Shown: in pieces, positions 10,335 through 19,476 of the stretch | How positions within the stretch are numbered: position 1 is the first letter of the stretch | How the letters are laid out: each line of letters starts with the position of its first letter | DNA from: Catellatospora sichuanensis | Lineage (GTDB): Bacteria > Actinomycetota > Actinomycetes > Mycobacteriales > Micromonosporaceae | Length of the DNA: 64,000 nucleotides | Direction of reading: 5' to 3' | Assembly: GCF_007483665.1 (NCBI RefSeq) | Contig: NZ_VIQO01000014.1 | Location: 1 to 64,000, forward strand | The notes under the pieces: model-generated | Databases searched by the model: none | What the model saw: only the letters and a program-made list of their open reading frames with translations | Told to the model about the DNA's origin: nothing | Translations under genes and position numbers: made by a program

Positions 10335-10946
10335 ATGAGTCTCGACTGGTCAGCCTGCCGCAACGCGCGTGACCTCGGCGGACTGCCGACCACCGACGGC
10401 GGGCGCATCCGCCCCGGCGCACTGTGGCGGACCGGCCACCACGACCGGCTGCCGGTGGCGGCCGTCCAAGCCGCCCGCGACGGCGCGGTGAGCCGCGTCG
10501 TCGACCTGCGGTGGTCCTGGGAGGTCGAGGGGCGGCCGAGCCCGTTCGCCGCCGACCCCGTCTACCGGCACGTGCCGATGCTCAACGACGTGCTCGACTA
10601 CGTCCCGCCGCCGGACACGTACGCGCCCATGCTCGACCACAACCGCGAGCGCATCGGCACGGCGGTGCGCGCCGTGGCCGAGGCCCCGCCGGGACCGGTC
10701 GTCGTGCACTGCCATGCCGGCCGGGACCGCACCGGCGTGCTGGTGGCGCTGCTGCTGCGGCTCGCCGGGGTCGACAACGGACTGATCGCCGACGACTACG
10801 CGCGCACCGAAGGCTGCTCGTCGCAGCCGATGCTGCACACCCTGGCGCACCTCGAAGAGCGGTACGGCGGCGTGGAGCCGTACCTGCTCCAGACCGGCAC
10901 CGAACTCGTCATGCAGCAGGCGGTGCGCAGCCGACTGCGCGAGTAG
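10335..10946 (+). CDS. tyrosine-protein phosphatase (DSP/PtpB-like)
   Basis: 203 aa. It carries the CX5R P-loop in VVVHCHAGRDRTGVLVALLLR (near residue 130) and the N-terminal NARDLGGLPTTDGGRIRPGALWR block characteristic of the MptpB/Tyr_phosphatase3 family (PF13350). It would dephosphorylate phosphotyrosine, or possibly phosphoserine or phosphoinositides, in the cytoplasm. The ATG is preceded by GGAGGG 7-12 bases upstream. No kinase lies nearby. Confidence 0.85.
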   Translation: MSLDWSACRNARDLGGLPTTDGGRIRPGALWRTGHHDRLPVAAVQAARDGAVSRVVDLRWSWEVEGRPSPFAADPVYRHVPMLNDVLDYVPPPDTYAPMLDHNRERIGTAVRAVAEAPPGPVVVHCHAGRDRTGVLVALLLRLAGVDNGLIADDYARTEGCSSQPMLHTLAHLEERYGGVEPYLLQTGTELVMQQAVRSRLRE

Positions 10947-10995
10947 GCGGGCCAAATCCGTTGCGCAGTCGCCGGGCGATGGCGTCCGTACTCCG

Positions 10996-11550
10996 TCAGG
11001 CCTCCTCCCAGTCGAGTCTGCCGTGGAGCACGGTCCGCCGGGACTTCATGAACGGGTTGCCGTACCGCATGGCCTGGTAGCTGCGCGACAGCAGCGCGCC
11101 CAGGTCAGGCCAGGTTCTGGGGCCGTCGCGACCGTCGTCGGTGGAGGAGATGACGACGTTGCCGTGGGTGTCGCTTTCGGCGTGGTCCACGGCCAGGCAC
11201 GAGCCCCGCCTGCCGGAGGCGACGGGCAGCCACTGCCGGTTCCAGCTGCGCCACATGGGCCGGTCCGCGTCCTCGGCGATGCGCCGCCGGGACATGGCGA
11301 CCATGTCGGCCGTGCCGAGGAAGGCGAAACCCGGGGCCAGGCAGAACGGCGGCCTGGCCCGCCCGGCCCCGTTGTGCCAGCGCAGCAGCTCCTCCACGTC
11401 CTTGAGCAGGTCCACGCCGAGCTGCGCTCGGACCGCCGCCAGCTCCGCCGCTGTCGCGGGCGGGGGCAGGTCGCGCAGGGTCAGCGGCGCGTACTCGGCC
11501 AGCCAGCCGTCGATCGCCGCGAGGGTGGAGGAGAACGACATATGAGGCAT
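10996..11550 (-). CDS. SMI1/KNR4 family protein
   Basis: 184 aa. The pattern LPPPATAAELAAVRAQLGVDLLKDVEELLRWHNGAG followed by hydrophobic strands (FCLAPGFAFLGTADMV) and a WLPVAS-type strand matches SMI1/KNR4 (SUKH) domains. In bacteria these often serve as immunity proteins to polymorphic toxins, but many are stand-alone. No toxin gene is adjacent, so an immunity role is only a possibility. The start at 11550 was chosen for domain fit. Confidence 0.7.
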   Translation of the reverse strand: MPHMSFSSTLAAIDGWLAEYAPLTLRDLPPPATAAELAAVRAQLGVDLLKDVEELLRWHNGAGRARPPFCLAPGFAFLGTADMVAMSRRRIAEDADRPMWRSWNRQWLPVASGRRGSCLAVDHAESDTHGNVVISSTDDGRDGPRTWPDLGALLSRSYQAMRYGNPFMKSRRTVLHGRLDWEEA

Positions 11551-11665
11551 TGAAGCACCCTGGCGCCTGTCTGCCCGTCCCCCGTACGCCCGAGGTGCCG
11601 CACCGTCCATTTCGGTCGGACGCGGCAGGTGCCGGCGTCACAGGAAGGCACTAGCATCGACTTCT

Positions 11666-13246
11666 GTGACCGAGACTGCACCGAAGACCTCGACCCGCCC
11701 CGGCAGCGTCCTTTTCGGACTCCTGGCCGTCATACCGGCGCTCTTGCTGCTGCTCAGCGGCTACGTCGTGCCGACCGTGCGGACCCTGCTGGCGAGCTTC
11801 ACCGACGTCGACATGCTCGGCCGCGATGCGGAGCAGGTCGGGCTGGAGAATTTCGCGGACTCGTTCTCCGACTTCGCCGGGTCGCTGGTCTGGCCGCTGG
11901 TCTTCGCGGTGCTGGTGACGCTCACGGCGATCGGCGGCGGGGGCATACTCGCGTATCTCGCCGCCCGGGCCGGCCGACCCGGCCGGTGGACGGCCCGCAT
12001 CGCCTTCGCGCTGCCGATGGCCGCCCTGGCCACCGCGGGCGCGGCCGCGTCCTGGGTGCTCACGTTCGACCTGTCCGACGGCGCGAACCCGCTGCTGGCG
12101 CAGTACCTCACCTACTTCGGGGCGGCCGTCGGGCTCGGCGCGACCGCGTTCCTGCTGGTGTTCCGGCGCTCCACCCGGCCGCGCGATGCCTGGGCGGGCA
12201 CGCTGCTGGTCAGCGGCGTCATCGCCGCGTCGGCGCTGGCGATCGGCCTGCAGTCGTTCGGTTTCCCCTACGTGCTGGGCAGGACCCCCGACGGCCCGCG
12301 GTACGCGACCCCGGCGGTGCTGATCTTCGATCAGGCGTTCCGCACCTTCCAACTGGGCGCGGCCTCGGCCGTCGCGGTCCTGCTGGGGCTGCTGCTGGCG
12401 GTCCTCGGCATCGGCGTCGCGGTCTGGCTGATCCTGTCCCGTGCCCGGATCGTGCCCGCGGACCAGCCCGCGTCGGCGGAGCAGGGCACGGCCCCGGCGA
12501 GCACCGCCGGATGGCGGGTCGCCGCCTCCGTCGTCGCCGGCGGTCTGCTGCTGCTCGGCCTGGCCGGGCTCACCCCGTGGCTGCTGAACTCGGTCGGCTT
12601 CGACACCGCGGCCGTGCGTGGGAGCCTGTTCACCCACCTGGCCTCCACCTGGCTGCCGCCGCTGATCTCCACGATCGTCGGGGTGCTGGCCGCGGCCCTG
12701 GCCGGATACGGCATCGGCGCGCTGCGGCCGCTCGGCCGCCGAAGTGAGCTGCTACTGCTGCCGTTCGCGCCGTGGCTGTTCGTGGGACTGGCCGGACTCG
12801 CGCCCGACGCCTGGATGCACCGCACCGAGGACGGCAGCGCGTTCCTGTTCCTGATCCCGCCCGCGTCGCTGACGATCCCGGTGCTGTTCGGGTCGGCGCT
12901 GCTGTTCAGGGGCGTCCGCTGGACGTCGGCGCTGCCGGTCGTCGGTCTCGCCGCGCTGATCACGTGGGTCGTGCAGGCACAGGACACGCTGTGGCCGATC
13001 ATCGCCGGCTACGAGATCGACAGCGCCCCGATGCAGGTCGTCGTGCTCCAGGCGATCCAGCTGTTCGGTGTCCAGGACGCGGTGCCGATCGGCTGGCTGT
13101 ATCCGCTGCCGGTCCTGCTCGTCGTCGCGGCCGCCGTCGGCGCAGTGCAGGTGCTGGTGCTGGACCGGCTCGCGCTGCGGACCGGCCGGGACACCGACAC
13201 CGATCCGGCCGCCGCGCCGCCCGTGTCGGCCGACGCGGGTCACTGA
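11666..13246 (+). CDS. orphan ABC-permease-like multi-pass membrane protein
   Basis: 526 aa, about ten or more hydrophobic segments. The first half resembles a sugar ABC permease of the MalF/UgpA type: SVLFGLLAVIPALLLLLSGYVVPTVRTLLASF then GLENFADSF are typical of its first helix and periplasmic loop. The second half has another set of helices separated by a hydrophilic linker near residue 270. It is nearly twice the usual permease length and has no adjacent binding protein or ATPase. The GTG start at 11666 follows AGGAAGGCACTAGCATC as a distant ribosome-binding site. It may be a fused or repurposed permease. Confidence 0.6.
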   Translation: MTETAPKTSTRPGSVLFGLLAVIPALLLLLSGYVVPTVRTLLASFTDVDMLGRDAEQVGLENFADSFSDFAGSLVWPLVFAVLVTLTAIGGGGILAYLAARAGRPGRWTARIAFALPMAALATAGAAASWVLTFDLSDGANPLLAQYLTYFGAAVGLGATAFLLVFRRSTRPRDAWAGTLLVSGVIAASALAIGLQSFGFPYVLGRTPDGPRYATPAVLIFDQAFRTFQLGAASAVAVLLGLLLAVLGIGVAVWLILSRARIVPADQPASAEQGTAPASTAGWRVAASVVAGGLLLLGLAGLTPWLLNSVGFDTAAVRGSLFTHLASTWLPPLISTIVGVLAAALAGYGIGALRPLGRRSELLLLPFAPWLFVGLAGLAPDAWMHRTEDGSAFLFLIPPASLTIPVLFGSALLFRGVRWTSALPVVGLAALITWVVQAQDTLWPIIAGYEIDSAPMQVVVLQAIQLFGVQDAVPIGWLYPLPVLLVVAAAVGAVQVLVLDRLALRTGRDTDTDPAAAPPVSADAGH

Positions 13247-13352
13247 CGCCATCGGGCCGGTGCCGCCCAGGACCCGCGTCGCTGCGCGGCCTGGGCCTCA
13301 CCGGCCCGTTCTTCGAAGCTCCCGGCAACCGGGTCGCGGTGATCCGCGACGG

Positions 13353-13625
13353 CTACCGACGCCCGGTCACACTTCCCGGGCTGGAGGCGCCCCAGGGTGA
13401 GTTCGTCCCCGCCGGGCCCTTGGCCTGGCAGGTGGACGCGAAGCGGTCATGGTGGTAGTCGAGCTGCTCGCTGCGCGCGCTCTCCGGAACCCGCTGCCAT
13501 GAACCGTCGCTCACGGTCCACCAGCTGCCGTCGGTCTTGGCAAAGGTGTTGATCGTCGAGGACATCGGCGTGACCAGGCCCTGCTGCCATCGCGCAACCA
13601 TCGCCTCGTGCGTCATTTCCGTCAT
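13353..13625 (-). CDS. hypothetical protein
   Basis: About 90 aa if it starts at ATG 13625 (alternatives 13616 and 13601; the frame is open to 13802). The segment STINTFAKTDGSWWTVSDGSWQRVPES has protein-like composition with Trp/Ser strands; the tail is Pro/Gly rich. No domain recognised. None of the starts has a strong ribosome-binding site. The area is less GC-rich than the flanks, which may mean recent acquisition or a decaying gene. Confidence 0.4.
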   Translation of the reverse strand: MTEMTHEAMVARWQQGLVTPMSSTINTFAKTDGSWWTVSDGSWQRVPESARSEQLDYHHDRFASTCQAKGPAGTNSPWGASSPGSVTGRR

Positions 13626-13933
13626 TGCACTCAGATCGGGACGTACAGGCGAAAGGTTGTCTGCAAACACTGCGGCATTCCTTACGACGAGACGGGGGTG
13701 TACTGGAACTATGCGCTGTGCGGCCGCAAATGAGCAAGCTTTCCACAGACCTGATGTGATTTCGGCGCATCGCGCGTGCCAGGCACAGCCGTGTTCATTC
13801 ACACCCTACGCAGTAAGGCACCCACAATTCGATCGTGGGCAACTGCTCAGCGAGCAGGCGATTCGGGCTGCGCGCCCGCACCCACGCCGCGTCGTGGCCA
13901 TGGACCGGAATCGGCGGCGCCGTCGCCGTGGGC
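13626..13933. other. 308-bp gap of lower GC content
   Basis: No convincing complete gene. A plus-strand reading near 13653-13733 spells KVVCKHCGIPYDETGVYWNYALCGRK before a stop, which looks like a zinc-ribbon tail but has no obvious start or domain. It may be a gene remnant or chance. The rest holds short antisense frames only. Confidence 0.3.
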
Positions 13934-14128
13934 CTACCGGTCGGTCGGACGCCGCAGCCCGAGAAGAATCAGCAGCACCCCGACGACCGCGGTGACCGGG
14001 CCGATGAACGCCCAGAGCTGCTGTCCGTTCATGCCGCCGGACTGGCCGAGCAGGTCCAGGCCCTGCAATGTCCACACGATCCCCGACAGCACCAGCAGCA
14101 CTCCGATTACCAGCCACACCCAGCGCAT
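13934..14128 (-). CDS. small two-helix membrane protein
   Basis: 64 aa. Two transmembrane helices, residues about 3-21 (VWLVIGVLLVLSGIVWTL) and 40-58 (FIGPVTAVVGVLLILLGL), are linked by a Gly-rich loop and followed by a basic RRPTDR end. The ATG at 14128 has a TGGAGTG ribosome-binding site at good spacing. Small proteins of this layout are widespread and uncharacterised in actinobacteria. Confidence 0.7.
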   Translation of the reverse strand: MRWVWLVIGVLLVLSGIVWTLQGLDLLGQSGGMNGQQLWAFIGPVTAVVGVLLILLGLRRPTDR

Positions 14129-14262
14129 GAATCACTCCAACTCGTAGACGGTGACCCGGCGCTCATCGTCGCACGAGAGCGCTCGATCAAGCGATGTGCG
14201 GCGCCCGCAGGCGGCACCCGGCGCCACCCCCGGCCCCACGAGAACGCGGATACCATCGCCGG

Positions 14263-15102
14263 ATGCCCGCCCTGGTACGCGATCTGGTCCCCGCCTTCCT
14301 CGACTTCTGGCGGCAGGCCGCGGACGCTCCCCCGGCCCGGCAGCTCATCCTGTGGCGGGAGTACGCCGCCCGTCATCCCGAGGTCGTCGGGGACGTCACC
14401 CGTGACGGCGGCGAACCGGATCCCGGACCCGCGCTCGTGCGCTACCCCGAGCTGATCGGCCGGATCACGGCCAACGCGCCGCTCGCCGCCGGCTGGATCG
14501 AGCAGGCCGCCCGGCTGGTGGCACCGGTGCTGCAGGCCGAGGACCGGACCGTGCGCTGCGTCAGCATGGTCGGCCTGGCCAAATCGAACGGCTGGGTCAG
14601 CAAAGTCGACGGCAGGCACACCCTGTTCCTGGCGGTCGAGCAGGTGCCGCACGCCACCGCGGCAAGGATCCTCGCCGCACACGAGATGGCGCACGCGATC
14701 CAGCTGCCGATGCCCGCCACACCGTGGCCGCAGGACGGCCCCCTCGGGCACGGCATCTTCGCCGAGGGCTTCGCCACCCTGCTCACCACCGAACTGCTGC
14801 CGGAGTACGGACCCGCCGAGCACCTGTGGTTCGGCCCTGGACACGAGGATTGGCTGGCTGAATGCGAGCAGGTGCTGTCCGCCGCGCAAGCGGAGATCCT
14901 GGCGTGTCTGGACTCGACGGACCCCGACACGCAGCGGCGCTACCTGACCCTCAACGCCGGGCACCACCTGCCCGACCGGATCGGCTACCTGGTCGGAGTC
15001 CGCGCGCTGGAGCAGCTGCGCCGGGCTTACACCTGGCCGGAGCTCGCGCGCTGGGACACCGATCGCGCGATGGCCGAGCTGCGCCGCGTGCTCGCCGGGT
15101 GA
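14263..15102 (+). CDS. predicted Zn-dependent protease-like protein
   Basis: 279 aa. Residues about 140-155 read ILAAHEMAHAIQLP, giving an HExxH zinc motif, and about 25 residues later FAEGFATLLTTELLP supplies a candidate third-ligand Glu, as in gluzincin-like DUF2268 proteins. No signal peptide, so cytoplasmic. The start at ATG 14263 follows the domain fit; upstream codons are low complexity. It is convergent with the roadblock gene at 15118. Confidence 0.65.
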   Translation: MPALVRDLVPAFLDFWRQAADAPPARQLILWREYAARHPEVVGDVTRDGGEPDPGPALVRYPELIGRITANAPLAAGWIEQAARLVAPVLQAEDRTVRCVSMVGLAKSNGWVSKVDGRHTLFLAVEQVPHATAARILAAHEMAHAIQLPMPATPWPQDGPLGHGIFAEGFATLLTTELLPEYGPAEHLWFGPGHEDWLAECEQVLSAAQAEILACLDSTDPDTQRRYLTLNAGHHLPDRIGYLVGVRALEQLRRAYTWPELARWDTDRAMAELRRVLAG

Positions 15103-15117
15103 GCGGCGTGCCGCGGT

Positions 15118-15552
15118 TCAGCCGACATGCTGAACCTGCGGCAACGACTGCTGCAGCTCGGCGCGGATCGCCGGGGTGAGCACCTCACCGGCCTGCTTGC
15201 ACAGCTTGGCCATCTCGTAGCCGGCCACGCCCACGTCGGCCCCGGCGGCGGTCAGCGAGGCCAGGATCGAGCCGTCGCGAATCGGCATCACCAGCAGGAA
15301 GCCGCGGCCCATCTCGACCACGGTCTGGCGCACCGAGTCCCCGTCGAACAGGGTCGCCGCGCTCTTGGTCACGCTGACCAGGCTGGACGTCACCGCCGCG
15401 AACTGGTCGGCGCTGTCGCGCGGCAGCCGGTCCGAGGCCGCCACCAGCAGGCCGTCCGACGAGACGACCACGGTGTGCACGACACCGGCCACGCGCTCGG
15501 CGAATCCGTTGATGAGCCAGTTGAAGTCACGCGCCGCTGCGCTGATCGCCAT
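15118..15552 (-). CDS. roadblock/LC7-domain protein (CvnB-type)
   Basis: 144 aa. The sequence FNWLINGFAERVAGVVHTVVVSSDGLLVAASDRLPRDSADQ is the standard roadblock/LC7 start of conservon CvnB proteins, followed by LASLTAAGADVGVAGYEMAKL. In conservons this protein works with a sensor kinase, a DUF742 protein and an Arf-like GTPase. Here it follows the kinase by 18 bp, but neither the DUF742 protein nor the GTPase comes after it; the next gene is the convergent peptidase. Confidence 0.9.
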   Translation of the reverse strand: MAISAAARDFNWLINGFAERVAGVVHTVVVSSDGLLVAASDRLPRDSADQFAAVTSSLVSVTKSAATLFDGDSVRQTVVEMGRGFLLVMPIRDGSILASLTAAGADVGVAGYEMAKLCKQAGEVLTPAIRAELQQSLPQVQHVG

Positions 15553-15570
15553 TTCCGTCCCACTCTCCTG

Positions 15571-18009
15571 TCACTTGCCGGCCGGCTGTGTCAGCTGCCG
15601 CTCCGCCTCGGTCCGCCCCTCGGCGTCGTCCTGTTCCGGCTCGCTCGCGGCCGGCGGCTCGGGCGAGGTCGCCTGCGGCTCGGTCGCCGCGACCGCTTCC
15701 GGTCCGTCCTCCGCCTCGGCCCGCCGCACGCCCTCGTAGAGCCTGGTGAGCGTGTCGCCGAGCGCGTCCGGGTCGGCCTCGTAGCGAGTGGCCGCCACCT
15801 GGTTCGCCTGCGGCACCGCCCGGCGGGTGCGAGCGGGCAGCCCGGCCTTGGTCAACGCCGGTGGCTCCGGGACGGGCTCGGCCGCCGCCGCGGTGGCCGG
15901 CTGCTCGTCGGCGTCGCGGGTCCACCAGATGCTGGGCGACCGGCGGTCGGGGGTCAACACGTCCTCGGACCGGGTCGGCACCCGGCGGCGCAGCGTCGAC
16001 AGAGCCGACGTGTCGGCGTCGGGGTCGCCGCCGGGCGGCGCGGCGTCAGGCTCGTCGGCGGGCTCCGGCGCGATCAGCGCCTCGGGCAGGCGCACCCGCA
16101 CGGTGACGCCGCGGATGCCGGAAGCCAGGTGCACGGTGATGCCGTGCCGACGGGCCAGGTGCCCGACCACGACCAGGCCCATCCGCTCGGCCGCGGAGGT
16201 GTCGATACTGACCGGCTCCGACACCTGGCTGTTGGCCTCGGCGAGCAGCTGCGCGGACATTCCTATGCCGTCGTCGGCGACGACCAGCTCGGCCGAGCCG
16301 TCGGCGAGGGCGTGCCCGCGCACCTGCACCACGGTGTCGGGCGGGGAGAAGGCGGTGCCGTTCTCCAGCAGTTCGGCAAGCAGGTTGACCACGTCGGCGA
16401 CCGCGTGGCCGACCACGAAGACCCCGTCGGGGGTGTCGTGGTGCACCCGCTGGTAGTGCTCCACCTCGGCGGTGGCCGCCAGCACGATGGTGTTGAGGTC
16501 CTTGGGCCGGTTCCAGTGCCGGGCGGTGTCGCCACCGGCCAGCACGAGCAGGTTCTCGTCGTTGCGGCGCAGGCGGGCGGCGAGGTGGTCGAGCCGGAAC
16601 AGGTTGCCCAGCTTGTCCGGGTCGACCTCGGCCGACTCCATCGTGTCGAGCAGCTGCAGTTGCCGTTCCACCAGGGTCTGGCTGCGCCGGGACAGCTTGA
16701 TGAAGATCTCGTTGACGTTGCGCCGCATGCTGGCCTGCTCGGCCGCCAGGCGCACTGCGCTCAGGTGCACGGCGGTGAACGCCTCGGCGACCTCGGCCAC
16801 CTCGTCCTGTGAGCCGACCACGATCGGTTCGACGTGCACCGGCAGTGCGGCGGTCGGTGACAGCCGCAGCTGCTCGATGACGCCCGGCAGCGCGATCTCG
16901 GCGACGATCAGCGCCTGGGCGCGCAGCGAGCGCAGCGTCGAAGCCATGTTCCGGCCGATCACGATGGACATCAGCAGCGCCGCCAGCAGCAGCACGATGG
17001 TGACCAGCGAGCCGAACAGTGTGGTGAGCCAGCGGCTGCCGCTCGCCGCGGCGACCGCTTCGGACGCGCCGGCCAGCAGGTCCTGCTCCACCGTGCGCAG
17101 CTGTTCGAGTTCGGTGGTGCTGGCCGACCACCACTGCTGCGGGTCCACGCCCGATCCGGGTTCCGCGGCGACGATCGTCTCGGCGAGCCGGTTGGCGTTG
17201 CGTACGGCCTGACCCGCGACGACGTCTTCGAAGCGGGAGACCTGCGCCGGGTCGGCGTCGGCGCGGAAGCCGGCCAGCGCGGCCTGCCGCTGGGCGCGGG
17301 CCTGCGCCAGGCGTGCGCCCGGCGCGGACTCGAAGGCGGCGCCGTAGCAGAGCATGTAGAGGCGGCCGCGGATCTGCGCGGTGAGTTCCTTGGCCCGTGC
17401 CAGGTTGCTGAAGCCGCGCACCTGCCGGCCGAGCGCGGCGTCCCCGACGACGTCGACCGGGGACGGCAGCAGCGCATGCAGGGCGGCGATGACACCGGAG
17501 TACGCGTCGAAGGCGGCCTGGGCGCGCAGCCAGCCGCCGCCGATCCCGGCGCGCACCGGCGCCACCTGGTCGAGCCGGTCCCGGGCGGCCCGGTAGGGAC
17601 CGGCCAACGCGGGGTCGGCGGCCAGCTCCCCGGCGGCCGTACGCCAGCGGGCCGCGGCGCGGTCGACCGCGGTGCGCTCGGGGGCCAGAGCGGCGACGTC
17701 ACGGACCGGCGAGCCCGCCGTCGACAGCGAGACCAGCATGCCGACGGAGCGGTCGCGTTCGTTCTGCAGCTCGTGGACCAGTGCGGCGATCTCGTCGCCG
17801 AGAGCGACCTGGTGGGAGAACGCGTCGAGGTCCGCGGCGGTGCGCACGGAATCGGAGATCTGCACCCCGGCGACGACCAGGAAGCCCAGCAGCGGCACCG
17901 TGAGCACCGCCGCGAGCTTGGTGGGCACCCGCCACAGCCGTGTGCGCAGCGGCGAAGAGCGGCGATGTGCCCCGGTCGCCCGCCCGTTGCGACGCCCTTG
18001 ATCCGTCAC
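15571..18009 (-). CDS. NIT-domain sensor histidine kinase (CvnA-type)
   Basis: 812 aa. TM1 lies near residues 30-50; an extracytoplasmic NIT-like domain runs to about residue 325 (DEIAALVHELQNERDRSVG is its hallmark); TM2 follows, then a HAMP-like stretch, the kinase helices (LFRLDHLAARLRRNDENLLVLAGG) and a HATPase_c domain (LLENGTAFSPPDT, VADDGIGM, GLVVVGHLARRHGI). The C-terminal 200 residues are a Pro/Glu-rich tail. GTG 18009 is preferred over ATG 18027 because GGAGGT sits 6 bases before it. It is first in a minus-strand pair with the roadblock gene. Confidence 0.85.
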   Translation of the reverse strand: MTDQGRRNGRATGAHRRSSPLRTRLWRVPTKLAAVLTVPLLGFLVVAGVQISDSVRTAADLDAFSHQVALGDEIAALVHELQNERDRSVGMLVSLSTAGSPVRDVAALAPERTAVDRAAARWRTAAGELAADPALAGPYRAARDRLDQVAPVRAGIGGGWLRAQAAFDAYSGVIAALHALLPSPVDVVGDAALGRQVRGFSNLARAKELTAQIRGRLYMLCYGAAFESAPGARLAQARAQRQAALAGFRADADPAQVSRFEDVVAGQAVRNANRLAETIVAAEPGSGVDPQQWWSASTTELEQLRTVEQDLLAGASEAVAAASGSRWLTTLFGSLVTIVLLLAALLMSIVIGRNMASTLRSLRAQALIVAEIALPGVIEQLRLSPTAALPVHVEPIVVGSQDEVAEVAEAFTAVHLSAVRLAAEQASMRRNVNEIFIKLSRRSQTLVERQLQLLDTMESAEVDPDKLGNLFRLDHLAARLRRNDENLLVLAGGDTARHWNRPKDLNTIVLAATAEVEHYQRVHHDTPDGVFVVGHAVADVVNLLAELLENGTAFSPPDTVVQVRGHALADGSAELVVADDGIGMSAQLLAEANSQVSEPVSIDTSAAERMGLVVVGHLARRHGITVHLASGIRGVTVRVRLPEALIAPEPADEPDAAPPGGDPDADTSALSTLRRRVPTRSEDVLTPDRRSPSIWWTRDADEQPATAAAAEPVPEPPALTKAGLPARTRRAVPQANQVAATRYEADPDALGDTLTRLYEGVRRAEAEDGPEAVAATEPQATSPEPPAASEPEQDDAEGRTEAERQLTQPAGK

Positions 18010-18234
18010 CGGACGACCTCCGTACACTTTGTTCAGTCCACATCAGAGTGATCTGGATATTGCTCCACACATCTAACCGTCGGCCCTCGCGCCGCAGCAA
18101 GTACATCCGGGATGAACTTATTTAACGGAACACATACGACGCCAGGGCTTGAAACTCTCAGTCGCGCACGAAAGGATACCCCGGTCCACGATCATCGGCA
18201 CTGGTTAGTTATTCCACAACGGAGCGTGCGTCCC

Positions 18235-19476
18235 ATGAATCGGCTGCGCCTGGCGTGCTGCCTGGCCTCGGTCGTCCTGTCGGCCGCCGGATGCACGACC
18301 ACGACGGACACCCCGCAGCCGGCCGCGGTCGGCGTGCTCGCCCCGCTGAGCGGCCCCGACGCCGGGTGGGGCGTCGACGCGGTGAACGGCGCACGGCTGG
18401 CCGTCGACGTCGTCAACGACGACCATCCCGATCTGCCGCTGCCGCTGGCCGCGGGGACGGGCCTGCCGGGGCGGGGTGGCGCACGGCTGGGCCTGGCCAC
18501 CCGCGACACCGCGGGCGGGACCGAGGCCGCCTCCGCCGCGCTGACCGCGCTCGCCGAGCAGGAGCACGTGGCCGGGCTGGTGCTGGCGGAGTCCACGGAG
18601 ATCGCCGAGGCCGCGGCCAGCCAGGCGCAGCGGCTGCGGGTGCCGCTGCTCGACGCGCGCAGCACCGACGACTACCTCACCGAGCTGGGCATCGACTGGT
18701 ACTTCCGGACCGGGCCGAGCGACAGCCGGCTCGCCGAGGCGGCGTTCGCGCTGCTGGCCCGCCGCGGCGCCGACCCGGGCGGGATCACCCTGGTCACCGA
18801 GACCGGGCGGGGCGGCTCCACCGCGGCCGTGACGAACCTGCGGGAGCTGGCCCGCCGGGCGGCGGTGCCGATCGGCACGTCGTTGACGGTGAGCGCGGCC
18901 GCGCCCGACACGGCGCAGCTACGCGACCGGCTCGCCGAGACGGCCGGACAAACGGTGGTGGCGTGGGCGCAGACCGCGGCCGGAGCCCGGGCCGTCGCCG
19001 ACGCCGTCGGGCAGACCGCCGAGCGGCCGACGCTGTTCGGCCTGGGCCAGGGCTTCCGGCTGCTCGAACGACCGGACAGCGGAGCCGCGCTGCTGCGGGC
19101 GGTGCCGTGGTCGGCCGAGCTGGCCCGGCGCGACCCGACCGCCCGGCTCGTCGCGCAGTTGTACGAGCAGCGCTACGGCAAACCCATGAGCGCCGTCGCC
19201 GCCGACGCCTTCACCGCGACGATGGCGCTGGCCGCGGCGGTGGACGCGGCCGGCTCGGCCGATGCCGCCGCGATCCGCACCGCGCTGCGCCGGACCTCCC
19301 TGTCCGCGGTACAGATGATCATGCCGTGGGACGGGGTGCGCTTCGGCGACGACGGCCAGAACCAGTTCGCCGCCGCCGTGGTCGAGCAGTGGCAGGACCA
19401 CGCCTACCGGCTGGTCTACCCGGTCGAGCTCGCGTCGGCGGCGGCCCGCTGGAGCAGCCCGGAGCCCCGGCCGTGA
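18235..19476 (+). CDS. type-1 periplasmic-binding lipoprotein (Leu/Ile/Val-BP-like)
   Basis: 413 aa. A lipobox is seen at residues about 17-20 (LSAAGC), so it is a secreted lipoprotein. The mature part begins AVGVLAPLSGPDAGWGVDAVNGARLAVDVVN, typical of branched-chain-type solute-binding proteins (Peripla_BP_6). No LivHMGF permease accompanies it. Instead its stop overlaps the GTG of a deaminase-like gene, and a different binding protein serves the downstream transporter. It may therefore be a sensor or auxiliary receptor, and it faces the NIT kinase across a 225-bp divergent region. Confidence 0.8.
   Translation: MNRLRLACCLASVVLSAAGCTTTTDTPQPAAVGVLAPLSGPDAGWGVDAVNGARLAVDVVNDDHPDLPLPLAAGTGLPGRGGARLGLATRDTAGGTEAASAALTALAEQEHVAGLVLAESTEIAEAAASQAQRLRVPLLDARSTDDYLTELGIDWYFRTGPSDSRLAEAAFALLARRGADPGGITLVTETGRGGSTAAVTNLRELARRAAVPIGTSLTVSAAAPDTAQLRDRLAETAGQTVVAWAQTAAGARAVADAVGQTAERPTLFGLGQGFRLLERPDSGAALLRAVPWSAELARRDPTARLVAQLYEQRYGKPMSAVAADAFTATMALAAAVDAAGSADAAAIRTALRRTSLSAVQMIMPWDGVRFGDDGQNQFAAAVVEQWQDHAYRLVYPVELASAAARWSSPEPRP

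Noticed and set aside
13537-13995. Plus-strand frame beginning MAKVLIVEDIGVT, resembling a response-regulator receiver start
   Set aside because: The likeness stops after about ten residues: no phospho-acceptor region or helices follow. It is antisense to two plausible small minus-strand genes.
15127-16812. 561-codon plus-strand frame
   Set aside because: Antisense to the roadblock protein and the NIT kinase; no recognisable domain, composition typical of shadow frames.
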